Below the pieces are notes generated by a model. That model made no database searches and was not told where the DNA came from. It was given only the letters and a program-made list of their open reading frames with translations. A program made the translations under genes and the position numbers. This document shows, one piece after another, positions 1-5,751 of a stretch of DNA of 7,453 nt. The stretch is from the NCBI GenBank assembly GCA_021742025.1, contig JAIOWT010000046.1, positions 1-7,453 on the forward strand, given 5' to 3'. This DNA comes from Candidatus Nanopelagicales bacterium. GTDB lineage: Bacteria > Actinomycetota > Actinomycetes > S36-B12 > UBA5976. Positions within the stretch are counted from its first letter, which is position 1. Each line of letters begins with the position of its first letter.

Positions 1-1
1 A

Positions 2-562
2 CCAGCACCAGCCGCATGGAGTGATGCGATCGACATTGCGCTAGCTCTCGGCGTTGAGCTTGGTGTGGATATCGAGGTAACTGCAGGAAACTTTGCACCT
101 TGGCACCCGGGTCGATGTGCCGCGCTTTCTATCAACGGTGACTTAATCGGTTACGCAGGTGAAATAGCACCAAAGGCTTTGGAGAATCTTGGGCTTCCAA
201 AACGTGCAGTTGCCTTAGAACTAAATCTTTCAGCCGTATTGGCGGCTGCAAACGTAGTTGCATCGGCTCCTGCGATTTGGACTTTCCCCGTTGCCAAGGA
301 AGACATTGCATTAGTTGTTAAGTCAGATGTGGCAGCAACGGATGTTTTGAACGTAGTTCGTAGCGCTGCTGGAGAACTGCTAGAAGACATTCGCTTGTTC
401 GATGTTTACGAAGGATCACAAGTTGCCGAAGGACATAAGTCACTAGCTTTTGCTCTCAGATTCCGAGCTCAAGATCGCACGCTTGCCGCCGAAGAAGTTG
501 CTAATGCTCGCCAAGCTGGGGTAGACGCCGCTGCAAAATCCTTTGGTGCAACGCTTCGCTAA
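2..562 (+). CDS. pheT: Phenylalanyl-tRNA synthetase beta subunit, C-terminal part (5' end outside window)
   Basis: The beta chain of the cytoplasmic alpha2-beta2 enzyme that charges tRNA-Phe. Only the last 186 residues are present. The reading frame is open from base 2, so an internal GTG at 65 is not a start. Visible landmarks are the segment around APWHPGRCAAL, which in this family lies near the end of the catalytic-like B6-B7 region, followed by the C-terminal ferredoxin-fold anticodon-binding (FDX-ACB) domain. That domain starts near WTFPVAKEDIALVV and includes ELLEDIRLFDVYEG, HKSLAFALRFRAQDRTL and a terminal GATLR. All are standard for actinobacterial PheT, and the C-terminus looks complete, ending in TAA. 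pheS is expected just upstream. The next gene is convergent, so pheT ends its operon. Identification is from recognised sequence motifs, not a database search. Confidence 0.96.
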   Translation, partial: PAPAAWSDAIDIALALGVELGVDIEVTAGNFAPWHPGRCAALSINGDLIGYAGEIAPKALENLGLPKRAVALELNLSAVLAAANVVASAPAIWTFPVAKEDIALVVKSDVAATDVLNVVRSAAGELLEDIRLFDVYEGSQVAEGHKSLAFALRFRAQDRTLAAEEVANARQAGVDAAAKSFGATLR

Positions 563-589
563 TTAAGTTCTAAACGCTAATTAGTTTTT
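559..589. terminator. Weak candidate terminator between the convergent pheT and aquaporin genes
   Basis: CTAATTA (559-565) can pair with TAATTAG (578-584) over a 12-nt loop and is followed by five T residues (585-589). The stem begins in the last codons of pheT and overlaps the stop codon of the minus-strand channel gene. It has only one G-C pair, so it would be a poor intrinsic terminator. The position between two 3' ends is the main argument for it. A 9-bp direct repeat, CGCTAATTA, at 557-565 and 575-583 partly creates this structure. Confidence 0.3.
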
Positions 590-1236
590 GCAATCGACTT
601 AACTACAAACATTCCAATTACTGCGCCAACTAGCTGCGCACCAATGAATGGCAATACTGAAATTGGCGCAATTCCGGCAAAGGTGTCAGAGAACACGCGA
701 CCAACAGTTATGGCTGGATTTGCAAATGAAGTAGATGAAGTGAAGAAATAAGCCGAACCGATCCAGCCAGCTACAACAACCGGAATCACACTGGTCTGCG
801 CCCGGTCGATTAGAACGCCAATCACAATTATCAAACCAGCAGTGGCAATTACTTCGCCAATTAATTTGCCTGTTGTCACGCGCTCATTCTGCGAAATTTG
901 GATAACTGCTAAATCGAACATCGCGTTAGCAACAATCGCACCGGTTATCGCGCCAGCAACTTGCACCACTATGTAGGCGAGTGCGTCTTTTGCTTGCATG
1001 GTTTTGTTCGCAAGTGACACTAGCGTCACAGCAGGATTGAAATGCGCCCCACTAATCGGACCAAGAATCAGAATCAAGATTGCCAATGCAAAAATCGTTG
1101 AGATCGTGTTGATCAGAAGTGCCACACCAGGGTCAGCGGACAGGTTTGTTCCCATGATTCCGGACCCAACAACAACGCAGGCGAGTAAGGCCATGCCTAC
1201 AAATTCGGAAATTAGCTTTGCGGCAGTACTTGGCAT
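577..1236 (-). CDS. MIP-family channel protein (aquaporin/aquaglyceroporin type)
   Basis: A 219-residue inner-membrane channel for water or small neutral solutes. The hourglass fold is visible. Six hydrophobic helices lie at roughly residues 8-30, 38-60, 84-106, 123-143, 150-167 and 192-215. Two re-entrant loops carry the NPA motifs: GAHFNPAVTL (N67-P68-A69) and SFANPAITVGR (N173-P174-A175). Length is normal for a bacterial aquaporin. The residue after the second NPA, which is Arg in classical aquaporins and GlpF, is Ile176. The GR at 179-180 and the following SDTFAGIAP recall an actinobacterial subgroup often found with arsenic-resistance genes. No arsenic gene is visible here, so the substrate is unassigned. 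The ATG at 1236 is supported by AAGGAG (minus strand, 1246-1251) 9 nt upstream. The gene is divergent from argC and convergent with pheT, probably a single-gene transcript. Confidence 0.93.
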   Translation of the reverse strand: MPSTAAKLISEFVGMALLACVVVGSGIMGTNLSADPGVALLINTISTIFALAILILILGPISGAHFNPAVTLVSLANKTMQAKDALAYIVVQVAGAITGAIVANAMFDLAVIQISQNERVTTGKLIGEVIATAGLIIVIGVLIDRAQTSVIPVVVAGWIGSAYFFTSSTSFANPAITVGRVFSDTFAGIAPISVLPFIGAQLVGAVIGMFVVKSIAKTN

Positions 1237-1245
1237 CTTGAGTAA

Positions 1246-1251
1246 CTCCTT
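1246..1251 (-). promoter_or_regulatory. Shine-Dalgarno of the aquaporin gene
   Basis: AAGGAG on the minus strand lies 9 nt before the ATG at 1236. It is a strong match to the anti-Shine-Dalgarno and fixes the start codon. It contrasts with argC on the other side of the same intergenic region, which has no such site. Confidence 0.8.
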
Positions 1252-1267
1252 GAATTAGGTAAGCGCT

Positions 1268-1283
1268 CAAATCAGATGATTTG
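1268..1283. promoter_or_regulatory. Perfect 7+2+7 palindrome in the aquaporin upstream region
   Basis: CAAATCA-GA-TGATTTG is a perfect inverted repeat 31 bp upstream of the channel start codon. The position suits an operator for a dimeric regulator or a small 5'-UTR hairpin. No clear -10/-35 pair for the minus-strand gene could be assigned, so its relation to the promoter is unknown. Function is inference. Confidence 0.35.
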
Positions 1284-1384
1284 GCTTCGATCCTTATCTT
1301 TTCCTAGAACTGGGCGATCACCCGATTAAACCGCGCATAACTGCCGAAAATTCATTAACCAGGGTTATTTTGGCCAATTTCATT

Positions 1385-1402
1385 ATTGTGTATTTATGCA
1401 AT
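1385..1402. promoter_or_regulatory. ARG box 1 (putative ArgR operator half)
   Basis: ATTGTGTAT/TTATGCAAT is an 18-bp imperfect palindrome with 6 of 9 positions symmetric. Its right arm reads ATTGCATAA on the other strand, close to the AT-rich half-sites bound by ArgR in Actinobacteria. It lies on the upstream side of the argC start and spans the proposed -35. ArgR is encoded in the same operon, so autoregulation is expected. Confidence 0.65.
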
Positions 1403-1414
1403 TATGCGTATACT
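1386..1414 (+). promoter_or_regulatory. Candidate argC promoter giving a leaderless mRNA
   Basis: TTGTGT (1386-1391), a 17-bp spacer and TATACT (1409-1414) resemble a sigma-A promoter. The -10 matches TATAAT at five of six positions; the -35 is weaker at three of six. Transcription would begin 7-8 nt after the -10, at 1421-1422, which is the A of the argC ATG. This fits the complete lack of a Shine-Dalgarno there and the frequent use of leaderless transcripts in Actinobacteria. Both elements lie inside the two ARG boxes. Confidence 0.6.
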
Positions 1415-1423
1415 TATGCGCAT
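1404..1423. promoter_or_regulatory. ARG box 2 (putative ArgR operator half)
   Basis: ATGCGTATAC/TTATGCGCAT is a palindrome with 8 of 10 symmetric positions, reading almost into the argC start codon at 1422. Its centre (1413.5) is 20 bp from the centre of box 1 (1393.5). That is close to the two-turn spacing of paired 18-bp ARG boxes known for ArgR hexamer binding. It covers the proposed -10, so bound ArgR would directly block RNA polymerase. Confidence 0.7.
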
Positions 1424-2453
1424 GACGAAAGTAGCCATTGTTGGGGCCTCGGGATACGCCGGCGCTGAGTTAATCCGGATCATTCATACCCACCCGCATT
1501 TTGAGCTTGGAGTGATTGCGGCCGGTTCAAATGCTGGCTCGACGTTGGCTCATGTGCATCCACAGTTTTCCTCGGTACCCGAATTAGCGGGCAGAGTTTT
1601 CGCAGACTCAACTCCGCAAGCTCTTGCCGGTCATGACTTAGTTTTCCTAGCGTTACCGCATGGTCAGTCCGCAGAGTTGATCGCACAACTTCCAATTGAT
1701 GTTCGAATCGTAGATCTTGGCGCCGACTTTCGATTGGAAGACGACAAAGATTGGCACACCTATTACGGGGGAGCGTATGCCGGATCGTGGACGTATGGCA
1801 TTCCCGAAATTCATGGCGTGCGGGAGAGGATTTCTGGTAGCACTCGGGTCGCAAACCCTGGTTGCTACGCCACGTCAATTGAACTTGGGCTAGCACCGCT
1901 GCTGGCTGCAAATGCAATTGATGCCACGGACATCATTGTGGTCGCGGCCTCTGGTACATCAGGTGCTGGACGTGGCGCAAAGGTAAACCTTCTTAACAGT
2001 GAAGTTGCGGGCTCAATGTCGGCTTACAAAGTTGGTGGCACACATCAGCACACACCTGAGATTGAACAGACATTAAGCAAGCTTGCGGGCACTGAAGTTC
2101 AAATCAATTTCACTCCGATGTTGGCACCAATGCCAAGAGGAATCCTGGCAACAATTAGTGCAAAGACTGAACTTGGTGGCGCACAACTACGTGAAGTCAC
2201 GAGTAAGTACTTTGAAGGTGAAGCATTCGTAACTGTTTTACCAGAGGACCAATTACCAGTAACGGCATCAACCCTTGGTTCCAATGCCGTGCACATTCAA
2301 GTTGCAAAAGACGATCGCACTAGTCGTGCAACCATCATTGTCGCTATCGATAATTTAATTAAGGGTGCTGCCGGGCAAGCAATACAAAATGCGAATCTAA
2401 TTTGCGGCTATCCAGAAACGGCAGGACTTACCGCGATCGGTGTTGCGCCATGA
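1422..2453 (+). CDS. argC: N-acetyl-gamma-glutamyl-phosphate reductase
   Basis: The third enzyme of arginine synthesis: NADPH-dependent reduction of N-acetylglutamyl-5-phosphate to the semialdehyde, in the cytoplasm. The 343-residue protein starts MTKVAIVGASGYAG, the nucleotide-binding glycine loop (residues 8-14). The catalytic cysteine is C148 in ANPGCYAT. GTSGAGR (178-184) and GGTHQHTPEI (205-214, with H208 and H210) are family hallmarks, and FTPMLAPMPRGILATI is also typical. In-frame starts upstream at 1404 and 1416 would add residues not conserved before the Rossmann strand. The ATG at 1422 suits homology and the predicted transcription start. It opens the operon and overlaps argB by 4 nt (ATGA). 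Neither argJ nor argD is adjacent. Length is normal and all key residues are present. Confidence 0.97.
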   Translation: MTKVAIVGASGYAGAELIRIIHTHPHFELGVIAAGSNAGSTLAHVHPQFSSVPELAGRVFADSTPQALAGHDLVFLALPHGQSAELIAQLPIDVRIVDLGADFRLEDDKDWHTYYGGAYAGSWTYGIPEIHGVRERISGSTRVANPGCYATSIELGLAPLLAANAIDATDIIVVAASGTSGAGRGAKVNLLNSEVAGSMSAYKVGGTHQHTPEIEQTLSKLAGTEVQINFTPMLAPMPRGILATISAKTELGGAQLREVTSKYFEGEAFVTVLPEDQLPVTASTLGSNAVHIQVAKDDRTSRATIIVAIDNLIKGAAGQAIQNANLICGYPETAGLTAIGVAP

Positions 2454-3211
2454 CGGTTGTCATCAAATTTGGTGGCAATGCGATGGTTGACGGCGATGCC
2501 ATGACTGCTTTTGTCGCCGGCGTTAAGCAACTTTCAAAATCTGGCGCACAACCCGTTGTAGTTCATGGCGGTGGACCACAGATATCGGCTGGCTTGAAAT
2601 CCGCTGGTATAACTTCGGAATTCAAGGGTGGTTACCGCGTAACTACTGCCGAATCTGTGCAAGTTGTGCGCGATGTATTGGTTAACGAAGTCAATAAAGA
2701 ACTCGTTGAGCTAATGAACGCGAGCGAAGTTTCTGCGGTCTCAATGCCAGGTGACATTGAAGGATTGCTTACGGCAGAACATCGCACAGTTTTAGTAGAC
2801 GGTGTACAAGAAGATATCGGACTAGTTGGCGAAGTTGTTGATGTTGATGTCAATGCAATCAACACAAGAATTGCTGCCGGTGAAGTTCCAGTGATTTCAA
2901 CCGCAGCTCGCTCACTAGATGGCCAGCTGTTCAATGTGAACGCAGACACAGCCACTTCGGCAGTAGCAATCGCACTTGATGCCACCGAAATGATCATGCT
3001 GACAGATGTACCTGGGGTTTATGCCAATTGGCCAGATCGCGATTCATTAATTGCCAAAATGACGGCAGCTGAATTGACTGCACTATTGCCAAAACTTGAA
3101 TCTGGAATGGTGCCAAAGATGGAAGCCTGCTTGCGCGCTATTGAAGGCGGGATCCCAACAGTTCGGGTCGTTGGAAACCTAAACGACCAAGGCACTCAGG
3201 TCACAAAATGA
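2450..3211 (+). CDS. argB: Acetylglutamate kinase lacking the arginine-inhibition elements
   Basis: Phosphorylates N-acetylglutamate with ATP, the second step of arginine synthesis; amino-acid kinase fold. The 253-residue protein has KFGGNAM (catalytic K6), VHGGGPQI (38-45), KGGYRVTT (59-66), FNVNADTAT (161-169), TDVPGVYANWPD (185-196) and GMVPKMEACLRA (219-230, with K223 at the usual transition-state lysine). Related actinobacterial enzymes are nearer 290-300 residues. This one begins directly at the first strand, lacking the N-terminal helix. Its end, GGIPTVRVVGNLNDQGTQV, is about 13 residues shorter than the usual GG[VI]P...HxxLLE[IL]F...GT segment. Both missing parts build the arginine site in feedback-sensitive kinases. 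The ATG at 2450 overlaps the argC stop; the frame is open from 2402, but that extension runs inside argC and is not helix-like. It overlaps argR by 4 nt. LysZ is a less likely alternative given the argC/R/H context. Confidence 0.93.
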   Translation: MTVVIKFGGNAMVDGDAMTAFVAGVKQLSKSGAQPVVVHGGGPQISAGLKSAGITSEFKGGYRVTTAESVQVVRDVLVNEVNKELVELMNASEVSAVSMPGDIEGLLTAEHRTVLVDGVQEDIGLVGEVVDVDVNAINTRIAAGEVPVISTAARSLDGQLFNVNADTATSAVAIALDATEMIMLTDVPGVYANWPDRDSLIAKMTAAELTALLPKLESGMVPKMEACLRAIEGGIPTVRVVGNLNDQGTQVTK

Positions 3212-3678
3212 CGAACCGGGCATCGCGACTAGCGCTAATTCAAGACATCATTACAACTAATGACGTCTCGTCACAGGGTGAAATCGTTTTGCTGCTTGCC
3301 CGTAAAGGTGTAACAGTTACGCAAGCCACCCTAAGTCGCGATTTAGAAATTCTTGGCGCAGTCAAAATCTCAAAAGGCCCTCATGGACTTTGTTACGCAA
3401 TTCCCGATGACGGAACTGGAACTCCAATAACGCGAGACGGCTCCAGGCTTTCCCGCGCAATGTCAGAACTTGCAGCCAGCGTTGATTACTCGGGCAACAT
3501 TGTGGTCGTCAGAACTTCACCAGGTGCAGCAAGTTACTTAGCTTCAACAATTGATCGCAGCGGTTTGGAATCAATCATTGGGACAGTTGCTGGCGATGAC
3601 ACCGTGATGTTGATTACGCGCGACCCTGCTGGGGGAGCAACGGTGTGTCAAGAACTTCAAGACCTAGCAAGAGCGTAA
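3208..3678 (+). CDS. argR: Arginine repressor
   Basis: A transcriptional repressor that binds ARG boxes as an arginine-dependent hexamer. The 156-residue protein has an N-terminal winged helix-turn-helix (about 5-65) with the recognition helix at TQATLSRDLEILG (38-50). A C-terminal oligomerisation and arginine-binding domain (about 80-156) carries GNIVVVRTSPGAA and GTVAGDDTVMLITRD (125-139), including the Asp130-Asp131 pair equivalent to the arginine-binding aspartates of E. coli ArgR. The ATG overlaps the argB stop (ATGA), so translation is probably coupled. Its likely target is the tandem palindrome at argC, making the operon self-regulated. Length and key residues are normal. In related genomes argG lies between argR and argH; here it does not. 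Confidence 0.97.
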   Translation: MTNRASRLALIQDIITTNDVSSQGEIVLLLARKGVTVTQATLSRDLEILGAVKISKGPHGLCYAIPDDGTGTPITRDGSRLSRAMSELAASVDYSGNIVVVRTSPGAASYLASTIDRSGLESIIGTVAGDDTVMLITRDPAGGATVCQELQDLARA

Positions 3679-3703
3679 GCAACCGAGACAATAGAAGTGA
3701 ATT

Positions 3704-3710
3704 AGAGGAG
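3704..3710 (+). promoter_or_regulatory. Shine-Dalgarno of argH
   Basis: AGAGGAG ends 7 nt before the GTG at 3718 and decides this non-ATG start. It is the only strong ribosome binding site in the arg operon: argC appears leaderless, and argB and argR rely on stop-start overlaps. The 39-nt argR-argH gap shows no ARG box and no clear terminator. Confidence 0.8.
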
Positions 3711-3717
3711 AGCAATC

Positions 3718-5151
3718 GTGAGCAGTAACACCAGTGATGCCAGACTTTGGGGCGCACGTTTTGCATCTGGCCCAAGCGATGCCATGGCAAACCTCAGCGC
3801 TTCAGTGCACTTCGATTGGGTCCTGGCTCCTTATGACATTGCCCAAAGTAAGGCTCATGCGCGCGTGCTTCATGGCGCAGACTTACTTACAAAAGATGAA
3901 CTAAAAACCATGCTTGCTGGCCTTGATACTTTGCTCGAAAATGCTGCATCTGGAAAATTCATTCCAACGCCTGCTGATGAAGACGTGCATAGTGCGCTTG
4001 AACGCGGCTTAATTGAAACCATTGGTCCAGAAGTCGGCGGCAAGCTCCGTGCGGGCCGTAGCCGTAACGATCAAGTCTCAACAGACTTGCGCATGTATTT
4101 GCGTAATAACGCTCGCATGTTGGCTGTGGCGGTCTGTGACTTGCAATCAGCGCTGTTAGTGCAAGCGCAAACACACGCAGATCACCCTGCACCAGGTTTT
4201 ACTCACTTACAGCACGCTCAACCAGTTTCATTTGGACATGAATTGGCAAAACACATTCACGCTCTTGCTCGCGACTTAGATCGGTTTGCTGATTGGGATA
4301 AGCGAACTGCGAAATCTCCGATGGGCAGTGGCGCATTGGCTGGAACTAGTTTGGATTTGGATCCTGTCGCGCTGGCAAAGGATCTTGGTTTTGAAGGTGT
4401 TGTCGAAAACTCAATCGATGGCGTGAGCGATCGCGACTATGTGGCTGAGTTCTTATTCATAACCGGATTAATTGGCGTTCACCTTTCACGCCTTGGCGAA
4501 GAAATCTGTCTCTGGACATCTCGTGAGTTTGCTTGGGCAACTTTAGATGATGCTTGGTCGACTGGTTCTTCGATCATGCCGCAGAAAAAGAACCCAGATG
4601 TTGCTGAATTGGCTCGCGGTAAGTCCGGTCGCTTAATCGGGCATGTCACTGCGATCTTGACCGTCCTTAAGGGATTGCCATTCGCATACAACCGAGATTT
4701 ACAAGAAGACAAAGAAAGCGTTATCGATGCAATCGAAACCTTGCATTTGTTGTTGCCTGCCATGTCTGGGTGCGTGGCAACACTTAAGTTCGATACCGAA
4801 AAAATGTTTGCAAGCGCACCTGATGGCTTTGCCTTAGCAACTGACATTGCTGAATGGGTTGTGCGCCAAGGTGTGCCATTTAGAGAAGCGCATGAAATTG
4901 CCGGAGCTTGCGTCCGCGAGGCTGAAAAGCAGGGGACTGATCTTGACGGTCTAACTGATGCACAGTTCGCTGCGATTCACCCAAGTCTGACACCTGCAGT
5001 GCGCAAAGTCCTTACCGTTCAGGGTTCTCTGGATTCACGTTCAACGATTAATGGCACTGCGCCAGCTTCGGTTCGCAAACAATTGGCTAACGCAGAAAAG
5101 AACATTGCCGACCTCAAGAAGTGGTCAGCAAAACTCCCACACGATATTTAA
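3718..5151 (+). CDS. argH: Argininosuccinate lyase
   Basis: Cleaves argininosuccinate to arginine and fumarate, the last step of arginine synthesis; a cytoplasmic homotetramer of the fumarase/aspartase superfamily. The 477-residue protein is of normal length. Visible conserved blocks are WGARFASGPS near the N-terminus, TPADEDVHSALERGL (84-98), RAGRSRNDQVSTDLRMYLR (111-129), FTHLQHAQPVSFGHEL (161-176) and the superfamily signature GSSIMPQKKNPD (283-294), whose loop supplies the catalytic serine. The start is GTG, placed by the preceding AGAGGAG. It follows argR by 39 nt and probably belongs to the same transcript. The partner enzyme argG is not in the window. The TAA stop lies only 4 nt from the stop of the convergent small gene, leaving no space for a dedicated terminator. 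Confidence 0.97.
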   Translation: MSSNTSDARLWGARFASGPSDAMANLSASVHFDWVLAPYDIAQSKAHARVLHGADLLTKDELKTMLAGLDTLLENAASGKFIPTPADEDVHSALERGLIETIGPEVGGKLRAGRSRNDQVSTDLRMYLRNNARMLAVAVCDLQSALLVQAQTHADHPAPGFTHLQHAQPVSFGHELAKHIHALARDLDRFADWDKRTAKSPMGSGALAGTSLDLDPVALAKDLGFEGVVENSIDGVSDRDYVAEFLFITGLIGVHLSRLGEEICLWTSREFAWATLDDAWSTGSSIMPQKKNPDVAELARGKSGRLIGHVTAILTVLKGLPFAYNRDLQEDKESVIDAIETLHLLLPAMSGCVATLKFDTEKMFASAPDGFALATDIAEWVVRQGVPFREAHEIAGACVREAEKQGTDLDGLTDAQFAAIHPSLTPAVRKVLTVQGSLDSRSTINGTAPASVRKQLANAEKNIADLKKWSAKLPHDI

Positions 5152-5155
5152 GGAG

Positions 5156-5458
5156 TTAATCCAAGCCAAGTTCTTTGCGAACTTCAGCGACAAGTTCGGC
5201 GTTAGCCGGATCATTTAGATCGATCAGGGGACCTTCTTGCTTGACGTAGTCGGACTCTAGTTCATTACCAAGAACTTCATTCAGGCTTGCGATGTCCTCC
5301 AAAGTCTCGAGAGCATCCATAAGCAACTCATATCGATCATGGCTGATCATGACTGCAACGCACTCTGACTTAGATTCCAAAAATATTGGTTCTAGAGCGG
5401 ATTGATCCACGAGTAAATCTAGTCTCGCTGGAACTTCAGATAACGGAATTGTTGCCAT
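5156..5458 (-). CDS. Phd/YefM-like antitoxin, apparently without a toxin partner
   Basis: A 100-residue acidic protein. Its first about 55 residues resemble the Phd/YefM DNA-binding fold: a start MATIPLSEVPARLDLLVDQS, then EPIFLESKSECVAVMISHDRYELLMDALETLED (about 23-55). The latter matches the family pattern of a strand, 'pVAVlvS..rYE.L.etle', and a helix. The C-terminal half (about 60-100) is acidic and low in predicted order, as expected of a toxin-neutralising tail. No RelE/ParE/Doc/Fic-like gene is adjacent: the flanks are argH and a helix-hairpin-helix gene. It may be an orphan antitoxin turned regulator, or its toxin may be elsewhere. The ATG at 5458 is chosen because the conserved fold starts there; a TTG at 5488 would add ten unrelated residues. 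No good Shine-Dalgarno precedes it. The assignment rests on motif resemblance. Confidence 0.7.
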   Translation of the reverse strand: MATIPLSEVPARLDLLVDQSALEPIFLESKSECVAVMISHDRYELLMDALETLEDIASLNEVLGNELESDYVKQEGPLIDLNDPANAELVAEVRKELGLD

Positions 5459-5466
5459 ACCTATAA

Positions 5467-5499
5467 TTCTGACAGAAAACGGACACAATTATGTCAGAA
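5467..5499. promoter_or_regulatory. Inverted repeat upstream of the Phd-like gene (candidate autoregulatory operator)
   Basis: TTCTGACA (5467-5474) and TGTCAGAA (5492-5499) are perfect 8-bp inverted arms with a 17-bp spacer. Nested at 5482-5495 is GACAcAATTaTGTC, symmetric at six of seven pairs. They sit 9-41 bp upstream of the Phd-like start and overlap the 3' end of the neighbouring minus-strand gene. On the minus strand CATAAT (5493-5488) resembles a -10. Phd/YefM proteins usually repress their own promoters through palindromes, so this is a plausible operator; binding is inference. Confidence 0.45.
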
Positions 5500-5692
5500 A
5501 TTTCACGCCTGCTGACTTCATTGCTTTATCTAATTTCGGCATTGACGACGGACCCATCCCATGTAGTGACTCAACCTGAACTCGTGTGAATTTACCTAGG
5601 TCAGAAACTTTCAAAATCTTTGCGTTCACCAAAGCACGACGTGCTGGAGCACCCAGTCCAATTTCTTTCCAAACAACATCGCGATCTTCCAT
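5489..5692 (-). CDS. Small helix-hairpin-helix protein resembling the RNA polymerase alpha C-terminal domain
   Basis: A 67-residue basic protein that is almost entirely one double helix-hairpin-helix unit. IGLGAPARRALVNAKI (11-26) resembles the first helix-hairpin-helix of the RpoA C-terminal domain, KVSDLGKFTRVQVESL (28-43) forms the connecting helices, and HGMGPSSMPKLDKAMKSAG (44-62) carries the second hairpin with its GMG turn. Such folds bind DNA backbone or RNA polymerase partners. Function here is unknown. The ATG at 5692 is preferred; a TTG at 5713 would add seven residues (MSATIIG) and cannot be excluded, since neither has a clear Shine-Dalgarno. The next gene downstream, the Phd-like one, begins 30 nt after the stop, so the two may be co-transcribed. 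It is divergent from tyrS with 71 nt between them. Confidence 0.72.
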   Translation of the reverse strand: MEDRDVVWKEIGLGAPARRALVNAKILKVSDLGKFTRVQVESLHGMGPSSMPKLDKAMKSAGVKFLT

Positions 5693-5751
5693 GCCAATAA
5701 TTGTTGCAGACAAACTGCGTGGATGGTTTGGGGTTTGCTTAGGAAATCGGC

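Noticed and set aside
998..1258. Plus-strand open frame opposite the aquaporin
   Set aside because: It lies almost wholly antisense to a clear membrane protein with NPA motifs and has no coding character of its own.
1386..1421. Upstream starts for argC (TTG at 1386, ATG at 1404 or 1416)
   Set aside because: They add residues before the Rossmann strand, have no Shine-Dalgarno, and lie inside the operator and promoter elements.
2402..2449. Longer N-terminus for ArgB, which could have supplied the missing regulatory helix
   Set aside because: The extension reads MRLSRNGRTYRDRCCA, is inside the argC coding region and does not resemble the N-helix; the ATGA overlap start at 2450 is far better.
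2450..3211. LysZ (LysW-aminoadipate/glutamate kinase) instead of ArgB, suggested by the short length
   Set aside because: The operon partners argR and argH, the absence of a lysW-like gene, and the actinobacterial ArgB motifs such as GMVPKMEACLRA favour ArgB.
5156..5692. A complete type II toxin-antitoxin system
   Set aside because: Only the antitoxin-like partner is recognisable; the neighbouring helix-hairpin-helix protein does not look like a known toxin family.
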